Position numbers and translations under genes: made by a program | Notes under the pieces: generated by a model | The model's input: the letters and a program-made list of their open reading frames with translations, nothing else | Told to the model about the DNA's origin: nothing | Databases searched by the model: none | Shown: piece after piece, positions 1-11,300 of the stretch | Position numbering within the stretch: position 1 is the first letter of the stretch | Layout of the letters: every line of letters begins with the position of its first letter | Assembly (NCBI GenBank): GCA_028285205.1 | Contig: JANQQA010000058.1 | Location: 1-64,000 of the forward strand | DNA from: Bythopirellula sp. | GTDB taxonomy: Bacteria > Planctomycetota > Planctomycetia > Pirellulales > Lacipirellulaceae | Length of the DNA: 64,000 bases | Direction of reading: 5' to 3'

Positions 1-2
1 TG

Positions 3-1394
3 GGACTCGGTACCGCTGCGTTGACGTCATTGATGCCGCCCCAGCACTCCCTCGCGGCGGGGCCTACCGGCTTGCCGCACCTACCGCACTTTGCTCCGAA
101 GGCAAAGCGAGCGATCTATCTGTTCATGGCTGGCGCGCCGTCACAGATTGACATGTACGACTACAAGCCAAAGCTGAACGATCTGTTCCAGACGGACCTG
201 CGGAAGATGCCCAGCGTGCAAATGGGCCAGAGAATCACTACCATGACCTCGGGGCAGGCATCATTGCCAATCGCCCCCTCGAAGTTCAAGTTCCAACAGT
301 ACGGCAAAAGCGGCGCTTGGGTCAGCGAACTGTTGCCGCATACCGCCAAGATGGTCGACGACATTGCGATCATCAAGACCGTCAACACCGAAGCGATCAA
401 TCATGATCCAGCGATCACCTACATCTGCACCGGACACCAGCTGCCCGGCCGCGCGAGTCTCGGATCGTGGCTAAGTTATGGGCTCGGCTCAGCGAACGAC
501 AATCTGCCGAGCTTTGTCGTAATGACCCCCACTTGGACAGGTCGTCCGGAGGCGCAAGCGTTGTTCAATCGCTTGTGGGGGTCCGGCTTTCTGCCCAGCT
601 CTCATCAGGGGGTTGCATTTCGTGCGCAAGGGGATCCGGTACTGTTTCTTTCCAATCCACCGGGCATCAATACCTCGACGCGACGTCGCATGCTGGATCG
701 ATTGAATCGCTTCAATCAGCGCACTTTCCAGACCGTCGGCGATCCTGAAACGCAAGCCCGCATCGAGCAGGCTGAAATGGCCTTCCGTATGCAAGCTTCG
801 GTGCCAGAGTTGACCGACATCTCCGATGAGCCGCAGCACATACTGGATATGTACGGCCCTGACGTGGAAAAGCCAGGTACGTTTGCATCAAGCTGCCTGT
901 TGGCCCGTCGGATGGCTCAACAGGGGGTGCGCTTCACTCAGATATTCCACCGCGGATGGGACCAGCATTTCAATATTTCCAAAGACCTTGTGAACCAGTG
1001 TCGCGATATCGATCAACCATGTTACGCGTTGATTCAAGACTTGAAGCAGACGGGTCTGCTTGACGATACATTGGTCGTGTGGGGCGGTGAGTTTGGCCGT
1101 ACCGTCTACTGCCAAGGCAAGTTGACGCGCGAAAACTACGGTCGCGATCACCACCCGCGAAACTTCACGATTTGGATGGCAGGAGGCGGCATTCAACCAG
1201 GCATCGTCTATGGTGAGACTGACGACTTCAGTTACAACGTCGTGGAGAATCCCGTTCACATCCACGACATGAACGCGACGATCCTGCATTGTCTTGGTAT
1301 CGACCATCGCCGCTTCAATGTGAAATTCCAGGGACTAGATCTCGGGTTGACCGGAGTCGAGGAGCACCATCCGGTCGAGGGCATCCTAGCCTAA
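3..1394 (+). CDS. DUF1501 family protein (5' end outside or at window edge)
   Basis: Protein [28 protein letters not shown]...WGGEFGRT...[18 protein letters not shown]...[14 protein letters not shown] is typical of planctomycete DUF1501. The frame stays open upstream of the TTG at 21 ([13 protein letters not shown]), resembling the end of a Tat signal. Confidence 0.9.
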   Translation, partial: GLGTAALTSLMPPQHSLAAGPTGLPHLPHFAPKAKRAIYLFMAGAPSQIDMYDYKPKLNDLFQTDLRKMPSVQMGQRITTMTSGQASLPIAPSKFKFQQYGKSGAWVSELLPHTAKMVDDIAIIKTVNTEAINHDPAITYICTGHQLPGRASLGSWLSYGLGSANDNLPSFVVMTPTWTGRPEAQALFNRLWGSGFLPSSHQGVAFRAQGDPVLFLSNPPGINTSTRRRMLDRLNRFNQRTFQTVGDPETQARIEQAEMAFRMQASVPELTDISDEPQHILDMYGPDVEKPGTFASSCLLARRMAQQGVRFTQIFHRGWDQHFNISKDLVNQCRDIDQPCYALIQDLKQTGLLDDTLVVWGGEFGRTVYCQGKLTRENYGRDHHPRNFTIWMAGGGIQPGIVYGETDDFSYNVVENPVHIHDMNATILHCLGIDHRRFNVKFQGLDLGLTGVEEHHPVEGILA

Positions 1395-1482
1395 GACGAC
1401 CTTTGGTTGCGCGGCGCGCTGCATGCACCTGGCCCGCCCTCGACTGAGCGGTGCCCATCAAGATGCAAGAACGCTCGCCAAA

Positions 1483-4400
1483 TCAAAGCACATATGCTTC
1501 CTCGTATGCCTCGAGCACACTGTCGGCACGTGCAGGCGACAAACCGGCTTGATCGTCACTCGTCTGGGCGAGATGGGCATCGATTTGAGCTGTAGACGTG
1601 ATGGAGTCGTCGTGCTCAAACGCCACGTCGGTTGCGTAGTGAATCGGAGCGTAGCTGTTGGCAACTACGAAACGCGCGCGGGCTGTCGTTGAGGTGTATG
1701 GCGAGTTGGTCCCGCTGGCCTGCGGCGCAACGTGATCGGCCAACACGGAATGGTCTGCTGTGGACAGACTTGCGGCAATCGGTGCGGATTCGACAAGCGA
1801 AAAGTTATCGAACGCGAAGTAGTCTCCTTGAGCGTAGTTGTAGCCGAAGTACTCTATGCTGATGACCAGATACTCGTATCCTTCAGCGCCCAAATTGATG
1901 TTGAACGACTGCGTTTGCCAGTTTGGAATTCGATTAAGTGCGACGTTTACGTCCACGAGGGTGGTCACCTCCGGTGCCAGCATCGCGTGGATCGGTGAGG
2001 GAACTCCGTCGTCGAGGTCGAACTGCCCGTTGACACCAAACAGTTGCACTTGGAGCAGGTTCGCCTGATTTGCCGCGTCGGTCGCGATCACGTCGAATGA
2101 GAAGGTTTGCTGGCCGCGACGTACGTGCTCATCGCGAACGATTTGCCCAAGATTCCCCAAGCCGAATTGAGGTGTGCCGATCTCGGCGAACCCAGACGCG
2201 TTGCGAACGACGTCACGGGCGATCCAGCCCTCACCGCGGCGCTCGCTCGCAAATCGATAGAACTCCCCCGCGAATGAACCGGAATCAGAAAAGTCGGCAT
2301 CAAACCAAGGATTACTAGTTGAGGTTGCGACTGCGGTAACGATCTGGTTGATAGTTGTTGAGCTACCATCATCGTCCCAGACTCTGAGCCCGATCGAGTA
2401 GTCGCCTGGTGCGTCAAAGTTTACGGTCAGCGTCTCGCCGAACGCATCGTCGTGCAGTCCGTCATTGTCGAGGTCCCATGCGTAGGCGACAATTCCGTCG
2501 TCACCAGCGCGGACCTCGGGGCTGGGGTCGGGGTCGAACGACGCGGCCGCGTCGAGCCGAAAAGAGATACCTTCTCCGGCTGTGGAATTAAATGCTGCGG
2601 TGGGAGCGATGTTCGTTGCCAGCCCTAGGGTATTGAAGTTCGAATTTTCGTCCAAAATAAACAAGTCGGAAAAACGATCGACTTGCGAGTTTGGATTGCT
2701 GCGGTTGGTGGGGCTAAAGGCGTGTTCCACGTTGGCGAACTCGGCATTGCGCAGCTCGCTGGTGGCGTAAGGCGTGATTCTCTGCAGCGCCGTATCCAAG
2801 GGACTGAAGACTTGATAGCCGTACTCAAAGCCTTCGAGTCGCAAGCCATCGAAGAGAATGTTATTCGCTTCGGTGTGATTGTGGCTGACACCGATGCCTG
2901 ACGAATTGTTGGCTTGCTGCCCTGGGCTGGCGAAATAAGGTACGGGGCTGTCGACATCGCCGACGATCAGACCGTCAACAAAATCAAAACGCGTTGAATA
3001 GAAATTTTGTACCCCGCTTTGCACATTCCAAATTGTGAAATTTTCGATCGTTGAACGGAAATCGTGGGCGAGAAAGGTCGGAAATGTAAACGTGCCTTCC
3101 ATATTTCCGCTATCGCGATTGTGTAGCCAGGTATGGATGCCACGAAAGCCGTTGTACGAAGTCAGGCCATCGATTCCACGAGTGGGAATATTGTTGGGCG
3201 TAACGAAGTCGAAGCCTGCGTCGACGATGGCTTGCCGCACGACCGGATCAGCGATCAGGTCGACTGAGATCTGTTCGACGTTTGCTAGCCCGTCGGTATT
3301 GTGAACCAAATCAAAGCCGGCAGCATTGGTGCTCACCGCGATGTTATCTTCTATGCGTATGCCGAAACCGCCGCCCTGCACCCAATAGCCGCTGCCGACA
3401 AACCCCAGGTCGAACCTCGGGCCGCGCAGCGTCTGAAACAATGCCCCATCGTCAAAGTTATTGACCAGATCGCCGGTGGTTTTGACGACCAGATTGTTCC
3501 GCCATAAACCAAGCTCGTTGCCGTCTTCGGCGACGATACCCGCACCGACCACGTCGAACACCACGTTGTCTTCCAATACGACGTTGCTGTCGTGATGCAC
3601 AATTCCCCAGCCGGGCGTGCCCCAGACGACATTGCCGGCAATGTGAGCAGCAGGACCCTCGAGACTGCCGACACCGAGACGATGGGCATGCAGTCCGTAG
3701 CGTCCACGTGGGTTCGCACCGGTTCCAGGTGACCCGTCAAAATTGCCGATCGCCGCCGGGTCGTCGACAATCTGCCGTTTATCAGTGCGACCGAGGTCGC
3801 GAAACTGAGCGTGATGGATTTCGGCGTTGATGTTGTGCATGACCATGAAGTGGCCGCGCTCTTGAATTCCAACTGACGGATCGCTGGAGCGAATGACGAC
3901 GTTTCTTGTCAAGTTCGCGACGTGAATCGCTAACTCGTCGGCGTCAAAGGTATCACCGTCGGGTCGTTGGTGATTCCAGAGCAAGTTGGTCAATCCCGTA
4001 CTGATCGCGTTTGGATTGGTCACGTTGTTGAAAAAGATTCGCGCGTGTCCGTCGACGATTTCAAAGCTAGTGATTTCCAATAGTTCATCACGAAACCTCG
4101 CGTTGTCGGCATCAGCCGCAACGATTTCAGCTGCCTGGCCCGCGTTGTTGAGCAGCGAGGCGTCGACGTCCGTTCCCGCCAACAATAGCGTGTCGCCCAC
4201 TTGCCAGCCCGTTGGGATTGCTGGATCCGATAACTCGATAAACGATGCACCTGCCAAAGCGTCGCCTGCAAGCGTCGTGTGTTCCGTTTTTTCGGCACCG
4301 TAAATGTTCGTACGACCGTGGCTGATAAACCCGCGACCAACCAGCGTGGGATCTTCCGCCGGACTTAACGGACCGCCCGTGGTGTCAATCAGGATCTCTG

Positions 4401-5352
4401 TCGTGACATCTTCCGCAACGGCTGCTGAACTGGTTCCGATGTTGATGGTCGAACGCGGAGCTGTGGCCAGGGTCTCGACTAACAGACGCGTGTCGATGCC
4501 CTGCTGAAAGGTCAACACGCCATCGACGCGTAGCCATTCCAGTGGCACATCGCTTTGCACGTCGTAAGTCACTTCGATCGTGCCGTGAATCAACACGCGT
4601 TCGCCCGCCGCCGGCACCGCACCGGTCGACCACGTTGCTGGTTCGGACCAGAGCCCATCTCGGACCGCGACATTGGTCACGTCGGCGCTGTCGATCAATG
4701 CGAACAATGCGGCGTGCTCGCCAGCACGAACTTCGTCACCCGGAGTCCCATGAATAGGCGGCCGTTCCGTGAGTACCATCGTCGCGGTCGCTTCCAAACC
4801 TGCGGAATCATGAACCGTGTAGTCAAAGGATCGTACCACAGCAGAGTCGTCTGGCGTAAAGAAGACCAAACCATCTCGCAGCTCGGCCGTTCCACCGTTG
4901 ATGTTGCTGATGTTCGCAAGCGTCAGCGGCAGGCCTTCCGGGTCACAATCGTTGGCGAGTAATTGCGCGGGGATAATGACGGCAGTTTCGGCAAAATGAA
5001 TCTCTGCCGCGTCATTCTCCGCTGCCGGCGCCATGTTCTCGCGTGAACTCCCCAAGCCACGCTGCCAAATTATGAAGTCTGCTCCGCTAACTGTTCCATC
5101 TTGATTGCCGTCGGCCGCAAGATCGGGACCGACAGCACCATATGCGGATCGCCAAACTGCGAGATCAGCCGCTTCGACGACACTGTTGCCGTCGTAGTCA
5201 CCGGCGAGCGGAGCGATTGGAACAGCGGCAAGTAGCAGCCGATCTTCGAGTTTCTCAATTCCGCTTAGACAGTGGCGGAAGGATTGATTACATGCCACGC
5301 AGGGATTCTTCTTGAAAAAATGCACAGCCTCTGCTCCTATCGCTGTGAGCAC
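1483..5352 (-). CDS. Large secreted protein: LEPR-type N-terminus, dockerin-like module, cadherin-like repeat, G8 domain, right-handed beta-helix, PKD-like domain
   Basis: N-terminus IEKLEDRLLLAA; dockerin-like GDYDGNSVVEAADLAVWRSAYG...DGNQDGTVSGADFIIWQRGLG; G8-like GLWSEPATWSTGAVPAAGERVLIHGTIEVTYD; PKD-like DGIVAYAWDLDNDGLHDDAFGETLTVNF. GTG start. Confidence 0.8.
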   Translation of the reverse strand: MLTAIGAEAVHFFKKNPCVACNQSFRHCLSGIEKLEDRLLLAAVPIAPLAGDYDGNSVVEAADLAVWRSAYGAVGPDLAADGNQDGTVSGADFIIWQRGLGSSRENMAPAAENDAAEIHFAETAVIIPAQLLANDCDPEGLPLTLANISNINGGTAELRDGLVFFTPDDSAVVRSFDYTVHDSAGLEATATMVLTERPPIHGTPGDEVRAGEHAALFALIDSADVTNVAVRDGLWSEPATWSTGAVPAAGERVLIHGTIEVTYDVQSDVPLEWLRVDGVLTFQQGIDTRLLVETLATAPRSTINIGTSSAAVAEDVTTEILIDTTGGPLSPAEDPTLVGRGFISHGRTNIYGAEKTEHTTLAGDALAGASFIELSDPAIPTGWQVGDTLLLAGTDVDASLLNNAGQAAEIVAADADNARFRDELLEITSFEIVDGHARIFFNNVTNPNAISTGLTNLLWNHQRPDGDTFDADELAIHVANLTRNVVIRSSDPSVGIQERGHFMVMHNINAEIHHAQFRDLGRTDKRQIVDDPAAIGNFDGSPGTGANPRGRYGLHAHRLGVGSLEGPAAHIAGNVVWGTPGWGIVHHDSNVVLEDNVVFDVVGAGIVAEDGNELGLWRNNLVVKTTGDLVNNFDDGALFQTLRGPRFDLGFVGSGYWVQGGGFGIRIEDNIAVSTNAAGFDLVHNTDGLANVEQISVDLIADPVVRQAIVDAGFDFVTPNNIPTRGIDGLTSYNGFRGIHTWLHNRDSGNMEGTFTFPTFLAHDFRSTIENFTIWNVQSGVQNFYSTRFDFVDGLIVGDVDSPVPYFASPGQQANNSSGIGVSHNHTEANNILFDGLRLEGFEYGYQVFSPLDTALQRITPYATSELRNAEFANVEHAFSPTNRSNPNSQVDRFSDLFILDENSNFNTLGLATNIAPTAAFNSTAGEGISFRLDAAASFDPDPSPEVRAGDDGIVAYAWDLDNDGLHDDAFGETLTVNFDAPGDYSIGLRVWDDDGSSTTINQIVTAVATSTSNPWFDADFSDSGSFAGEFYRFASERRGEGWIARDVVRNASGFAEIGTPQFGLGNLGQIVRDEHVRRGQQTFSFDVIATDAANQANLLQVQLFGVNGQFDLDDGVPSPIHAMLAPEVTTLVDVNVALNRIPNWQTQSFNINLGAEGYEYLVISIEYFGYNYAQGDYFAFDNFSLVESAPIAASLSTADHSVLADHVAPQASGTNSPYTSTTARARFVVANSYAPIHYATDVAFEHDDSITSTAQIDAHLAQTSDDQAGLSPARADSVLEAYEEAYVL

Positions 5353-5767
5353 AGCGACCTACTGTGAGTGAAAAAAGAAGTTGGTTCCGGCTGCGCCAGC
5401 GTAGCAAAAATTGCTGGAGCGGCAAAACAATTTCCGCCAATGTGCGTTCTCGGCGGCATTTGAGGCGTTCTGTAGAGTCTCACGCTGACATGCAATCAAG
5501 CAGCTAGCAAAACACGTTCATCAAAATGTTGCGACGAGCTTCATGACGCCAGGTCAGATTTTGCGGTCAAGCAGCACGGCCGTCGGATCGAAATCCAGTT
5601 CTCGTTGGACAGAACGTTTGGCTGACTAGATACTGCGAGCTTACACGAGCGAGCGCCGACGATGCGTTACAAGAACTGACTGCATTCGAGTGTTCAAGAA
5701 GTCGCGCTCAGGGCTTTGTTGGCACTAGCCACTAAAGATTCGAATGCCATTGAAAATGATGTCGAAG

Positions 5768-8344
5768 CTATTGCTGGTCCCAATCGCAATCGAATCGTAC
5801 CAAGTACGGGTCGGGGCCATGCACCATGCCGATGCCCCACGGCGGCAATTGGTCGCTATTCGAAAGCTCACTCAAGTCTGAACGAAACAGTCCTGGTGCG
5901 TTCGGCTGGCGCTTCAGGTCTCGCTTTAGCACTGTGAAGGTAAGTCCATCGGCGGCGTATTGCAACGTCCGACCGTTGGGGCCCGTGGGAGACACCAGGG
6001 ACATCACGCCGCTCGCATGCGGCCAGATCTGCACCTCATGGCCAGAATCTTGAACCGCATCTCCACCCGCAAGTTTGACAAACGGTCCGGTTGGCGACGA
6101 CGACCTTGCAACGCCCATCCTAGTACGACCCGGTCCCCTTGCTCCATGTTTGAGACTTCGACCTTTGTAGTAGAGCCAGATGCTCTCGTCCCGCATGACT
6201 AGGCACGCGTCGTCGACTCGATAGCTATCGAACGCCTCAGCGAGGCTGCCAACGGTCAAGACTGGCTCGCCACCGACTCGCTCAAAAGGTCCCCCTGCCG
6301 CGTCCGCCATTGCCACGCCGATGGCTGTATAATCGCTGGTGGAGTTGTTTTCGAATACACCATCGTCGCGTCCGGGGGTCGGTTGAACTCCCGTGTAGTA
6401 TAGCCAGTACTTCTCGCCGTGCTTGATTATGTTTGGCGTAAACACACCGTGACTATCCCAAGCACCGGTCTTGCCCAATCCCAGTGCTTCACCCTGCTCC
6501 GACCACGTGGATCCATCTTTCGAACTGGCGTACCAGATGGTGCCGGGATAACCGCTCGGATAGAGCGTTCGCTTGGCGTCGGCTAGTTCGGACTTGTTAA
6601 CCTTGGTGTAATAAACGTAGAACGTATCGTCGATCTGGATCACGTCCGACGGGTCGCGGCGGCAGATGCCGGGCTCATGTCCAATGCCAGTCACTTCCTG
6701 ATAGGAAAACTCGACAGATGTGGGAAGCGTGGCAGAATCGGATTCGGCCGCTGGAGAGGTAGCGACCTCCTTGATCCACGCTTTCGATTCCTCGCGACGC
6801 GGCCCGGGATCGTAAAACCGCTGGCCAGTGCCGATGCGGTCGTAATCGCCAACGTCCTCGCGTTTCGCTTCAGCGAGTTGCAGCAAACGTTCAACGACCT
6901 CAGGATGTCGCTCGGCTACGTTCGTTGTTTCGCCGATGTCGTACATCAAATCAACGAGAAACGGTTGCTCAAAACCCACGCGATCCGCCGGGGCGATGTG
7001 CTTATTGACGGCGAAGGGGGCTGCCCACGGTGGTTCCGCGTCGCGCGGCAGGTGCAGTTTCCAGCGGCCTTGCCGGACCGCCTGAAGGTGTACGCGTAAG
7101 TAGTAGTAAAACGCTTTGTCGGGATCCGCGGCTGCGAAGTCTCCGTGGAAGAGATGAGAAATATCCTCCCCATCAATCGCTCGGTCGGTCGGGACTTCCG
7201 CTCCCGCGAGCGCCGCAAATGTGGGCAGCACATCAAGCGTGCTGGCCAGCTTGTCACAGTTTGTCCCGGCCGGCACTCGCTCGGGTCCCCACAACACGGT
7301 CGGAACACGTAGGCCACCTTCAAACGACGAGACCTTACCACTTCGAAGTATTCCAGCCGAGCCACCGTGATCGTCGGCGGAGTGGCCATCGGCGAAATCT
7401 TGATTCTTGATTAGCCACGGACCGTTGTCCGCAGTGAACAGCACGTACGTGTTGTCATCAATGCCCATGTCGCGGATCTCGTCCAGAATCCTGCCGACAT
7501 GGAAGTCGATCTCCTCGATCACATCGCCATAGAGGCCGCGCGGGCTCGTTCCGCGGAACTTCGCAGATGCGGCCAGTTTCGTGTGGGGCATCGTATGCGG
7601 GATGTAGACGAAAAAGGGCTGCCCGCGATGCTCGCGCATGAAGCGGATTGCCTCGTCAGTGTACCGCTCAGTCAAGGTGGCCATGTCAGCTTCGGCTTCA
7701 ATCAACTGCTCATTGCGATAAAGATCTACGCGACTGTCATTGCTCGTCGGCGTGCCAAAGAAGTAGTCAAACCCTTGTCTGGTCGGCAGCAGATCGAAAA
7801 AGAAATTCTTTTGGCTATGGTTCGCCAGATCCCACTTTCCAAAACATGCCGTGGCGTACCCCCGTGTCTTGAGGATCTCCGCGATGGTAATTTCTTCGCT
7901 GTGCAGCACAGGGTGAACACGCTTCACATTTCCGCGCTCCGCGACCCGCATCGGATAACAGCCCGTCATCAGCGCGGCGCGCGAGGGGCCGCAAATGGAC
8001 TGGGCGTAGAAGCTGGTGAATCGCATACCTTGGAGGGCCATTTCGTCGATTCGGGGTGTACGGATTTCGGGAGAGCCAAAGCACCCAAGATCTTGATAGC
8101 CCTGGTCATCTGTGAAAATGACGACGAAGTTCGGGGTTTCTGCATTGCCCGCGCTCAGCACTCTTACAGGTGATAAGCAGAGTGCAATTGTTATCGCGAA
8201 CGCGCGCAATACGATGGCTTGAATCGATCGCGAAGGAGCGCTATTGAGTAGGCTGGCCATGGTGGTGGGTCGCTCGATAACGGGTCTGATGGAGTAGTTG
8301 CTCCAGCTCGCTGCCACGGCGCAGGCGTCTTTCGATGCTCTCAT
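5768..8344 (-). CDS. S1-type sulfatase fused to a C-terminal GH43/GH117-like beta-propeller domain; likely start near 8260
   Basis: Sulfatase motifs NFVVIFTDDQGYQDLGCFGSPEIRTPRIDEMA and SICGPSRAALMTG (C-x-P-S-R). The C-terminal ~280 aa (GHEPGICRRDPSDVIQIDDTFYVYYTKV...GVFTPNIIKHGEKYWLYYTG...) resembles GH43-like propellers. Confidence 0.85.
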   Translation of the reverse strand: MRASKDACAVAASWSNYSIRPVIERPTTMASLLNSAPSRSIQAIVLRAFAITIALCLSPVRVLSAGNAETPNFVVIFTDDQGYQDLGCFGSPEIRTPRIDEMALQGMRFTSFYAQSICGPSRAALMTGCYPMRVAERGNVKRVHPVLHSEEITIAEILKTRGYATACFGKWDLANHSQKNFFFDLLPTRQGFDYFFGTPTSNDSRVDLYRNEQLIEAEADMATLTERYTDEAIRFMREHRGQPFFVYIPHTMPHTKLAASAKFRGTSPRGLYGDVIEEIDFHVGRILDEIRDMGIDDNTYVLFTADNGPWLIKNQDFADGHSADDHGGSAGILRSGKVSSFEGGLRVPTVLWGPERVPAGTNCDKLASTLDVLPTFAALAGAEVPTDRAIDGEDISHLFHGDFAAADPDKAFYYYLRVHLQAVRQGRWKLHLPRDAEPPWAAPFAVNKHIAPADRVGFEQPFLVDLMYDIGETTNVAERHPEVVERLLQLAEAKREDVGDYDRIGTGQRFYDPGPRREESKAWIKEVATSPAAESDSATLPTSVEFSYQEVTGIGHEPGICRRDPSDVIQIDDTFYVYYTKVNKSELADAKRTLYPSGYPGTIWYASSKDGSTWSEQGEALGLGKTGAWDSHGVFTPNIIKHGEKYWLYYTGVQPTPGRDDGVFENNSTSDYTAIGVAMADAAGGPFERVGGEPVLTVGSLAEAFDSYRVDDACLVMRDESIWLYYKGRSLKHGARGPGRTRMGVARSSSPTGPFVKLAGGDAVQDSGHEVQIWPHASGVMSLVSPTGPNGRTLQYAADGLTFTVLKRDLKRQPNAPGLFRSDLSELSNSDQLPPWGIGMVHGPDPYLVRFDCDWDQQ

Positions 8345-8372
8345 TTCGGGGTGAACCGGGGCCGATTGCGCC

Positions 8373-11300
8373 TCAAGTCAGTTTAATCGTCAAGGCAGCG
8401 TCGGTCGTCAGCGTGGCCGATTGTCCCAAAGTCACGAGTACCCGATTCTCCGTCTGATCAAACTGCGCGTCAATTGCGCTGTTGCCCAGACTAGCGACGC
8501 AACGACCAACCGTCAGACCATCCGGCACGGCCAAGGCAATCGTTTTCAAAGCGAGTCGCCCCCAAGCGACGTCGATGACTGCCGTGTGTTGTTCCGCTGA
8601 TCGCTGCTGGCTAAAAGTGCCCCAGCCTTCCGCGCTCGTGAAGGGCGCGCGGAACGAGTCTGGCGAGACTCGGGGTGAGAATCCAATATGCTGTTTCGGG
8701 CCGTGGTACTCAAAGCCGCAGGTCGCAAGAAAGACGCCATAGCTGGCCATCGAGCGTGCGTAGTGATCAGAACATTCGATTTCGTTGTATGGGTTGCGTT
8801 TTGCAGCTCCGTAGCGCTCGTGGATCGCTCTGGCGATCGCCAAGCCATTGGTCACTAGATCGCTATCTGGTGCGCCCTCATAAATCATGTGCGCGGCTAC
8901 CTGATATTCAAAGCCGTTCATGCACTCGTTGAACTAGCCACCGGGGCCCGTCCAAACATCTGGGTTTTCCTTCGCCCGTTGGCGTTTACCTGGTATCGCT
9001 TCCGTGGCCCCTCCTTGTGGCCACGTGCACATCAACAGTCCGGCCTCACCAGGCATCGCATACCAACGAAACGCCTGCTCAATTTCGCAGTGCTCCATCG
9101 CATATCGGCCGGCATCGGGTGCGAAGTTGTACCGCCACAGGCTTGCGAGCGCGGCGCAAGTTTCGGCCTGGGGAATCACTCGTTCCAGCGCGACCTGGTG
9201 GGCCCACGCTTGCCCCAGAACCTGATCGATATGGCATCCTGAGCCGCTGCTAATTGCATTGGGGACGGCAGGGTCTGGCTTGTGAATGAAATACTCGCCA
9301 TTGAAGAGTTCGGCAACGATGTTCTTCCTGCCCTCTGCCACGATCGCTCGACACTGTCGAGCAAAGCCGAGATCGTTCATCTCCTCTGCCATCGCAGCGC
9401 CTGCGCCGACTGCCGCAAGGTACAACCCGCTCACCCAGGCCATCGGGCCGTACCAAGCGGCATCCAAGGTGTGTGGCTGTTCGCCCTCGAGTAGGCCATT
9501 GCGCTCGGGGTCCTTGGCAATCAGGAACTGCACTGATTTTTTGATGTTCGGCCAAAGTCGACGTAAGAAAGAGTCGTCCACAGACATTTGGTGCTCGCGA
9601 TACACGCGCAGAATTGTTCCCGCCTGACCGTCGGTAGCTTCGGAACTGCTGTTTTCAGCACGATAACCGATCAGGCCGCTGTCCTCATGAAACGCGATCC
9701 CGTAGTCGGTGATCTCGCGAAAAGCTCGCTCTAGTTCCGGAAATATTCGGCCCAGCCCCTGAGCATAGTGCCACACATGGGTGCATGTTCCAGGACAACA
9801 ATCGACTCCCTCCCAGCCGTATAGCCTGCCTGAATCAAAGCAATGTAGCATCTGTGTCGCCACACAATCGATCGTCAGAAATGTGCGGTCGAGCAGCCAA
9901 TGCGGCAGTGTGCTGTCGTACCACGTCTTATTCCAAAGGGGCGTTTGGCCAAGCAGCCGCTCGCTGTTAGAGGCCAGGTAGTCAGCAACGTCGCCCGCGG
10001 ATCGGAACGACTTGGCGTAGTGTCGACGAAGCTGCGGGAAATCCCGAAGCTGCGACAAGAATCCCGGAGCTGTATCCACTTCGTGGTAATCCGGAAAGAA
10101 CCAGCTTACTGCAAAGTCGAACGTATGAGATTCACCTGCTGCAAGGCGGACAGAACTTCCCAATGCACCTACCAACTTCTTGTCGAGTGGTTCGACGTGG
10201 TCGACTTTTTCTGACGCGGCGTCAACCGCTGAGAAGATCTCGCGAGCGTCGTCTATCTCCGCGAGTTGCAAGGCACTGGTGCTCTGTTCCTTCTCACTCG
10301 GATTCAGCAGCGATAGTGCCATCGACCCATAGCCGTGGCGTTTCTCAACCCCGACAGACTGTGGTGGTGTGTCCGTGAAGATGATCTGGTCGACGCAGAT
10401 GTTTCCCCATCCACCGGATACGTCGTCGATCACCTGGAGCGTTGCTGTCTTGCCGGCGAACTCGCGAACATCGAAGTGCTCAGTGCGCATTTGGTGACTG
10501 TTGCGGCCCGTTTCCTCCGCTACAACTTTGCCGTCCACCAGCAGCTGTATCCCTGTCTTCCGCCCGTGACCTCCGCCAGAGACCAGAAACGAGATGTAAT
10601 CGCGACTGATGGTGAACGGATCGGAGGTAAGCGTACCGGTCATCCGATCCCCGGCAGCTACCTTTTGGTTTAATGGCATATCGTCCGCGAGTGGTCGGAC
10701 GTTATGCGAGTTGACCACATGCTCGCCATCGTAGCCCTGGAGGATGACATATTCAGGCAAGTCTTTCACTCTGTAAGGCGCCGAGCCAAACGCATCTCCC
10801 TTTGCTGTCCAACCTGTGTAGGCACTACCCTCAAAGTCGGCAAATACAATATCTGAACGACGCGCCTTTTGTGGGTCCTCAGCGACGGATAGAGGTTCAA
10901 CGGTTTCGAGAAGTGAGACTCGACTGGCTGTGCGGACGATTCGATTTCGCCGTTGACCCAGGGACGCTTCGGCAACATACGGGCAGGTGGCGTTCTGCAA
11001 CCAGCCAACGAGATCAACTTCAAGTTCCGAGTCACTGGTATTGGCGACTGTGAAACTCATGACCGTCGCTGGCAGGCCCGAGTCTTTGGCATTCAGCGGA
11101 ATGAAGGGCGAGAAGGCTTCGAGCTGGACATCGACAGGGAAATCGGCACCGTTGTAGTGTACTTTCCCAATGGGGTATTCCCCGCGAAAGGTGACGTTGG
11201 GGAAATCATGATGATCTAACGACTTAACGATTGTTCCATCGCTGGTCTGCACTCGTAGCGCGAATCCCTGATCAACATCAGCCCCATTCCAGCGAGTGTA

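Noticed and set aside
7499-8173. 224-aa plus-strand ORF antisense to the sulfatase
   Set aside because: No recognisable family and fully opposite a well-supported sulfatase domain; shadow ORF of GC-rich coding DNA.
8373-8921. 182-aa ORF as an independent gene
   Set aside because: It begins at an internal Met (NEC-M-NGFEYQ) in the same frame as the upstream GH116 ORF; it is the C-terminus after the TAG.
8934-8936. TAG read as pyrrolysine or a reassigned codon
   Set aside because: No pyl genes are visible, other genes in the window end normally at TAG/TAA/TGA, and a single substitution or read error is simpler.
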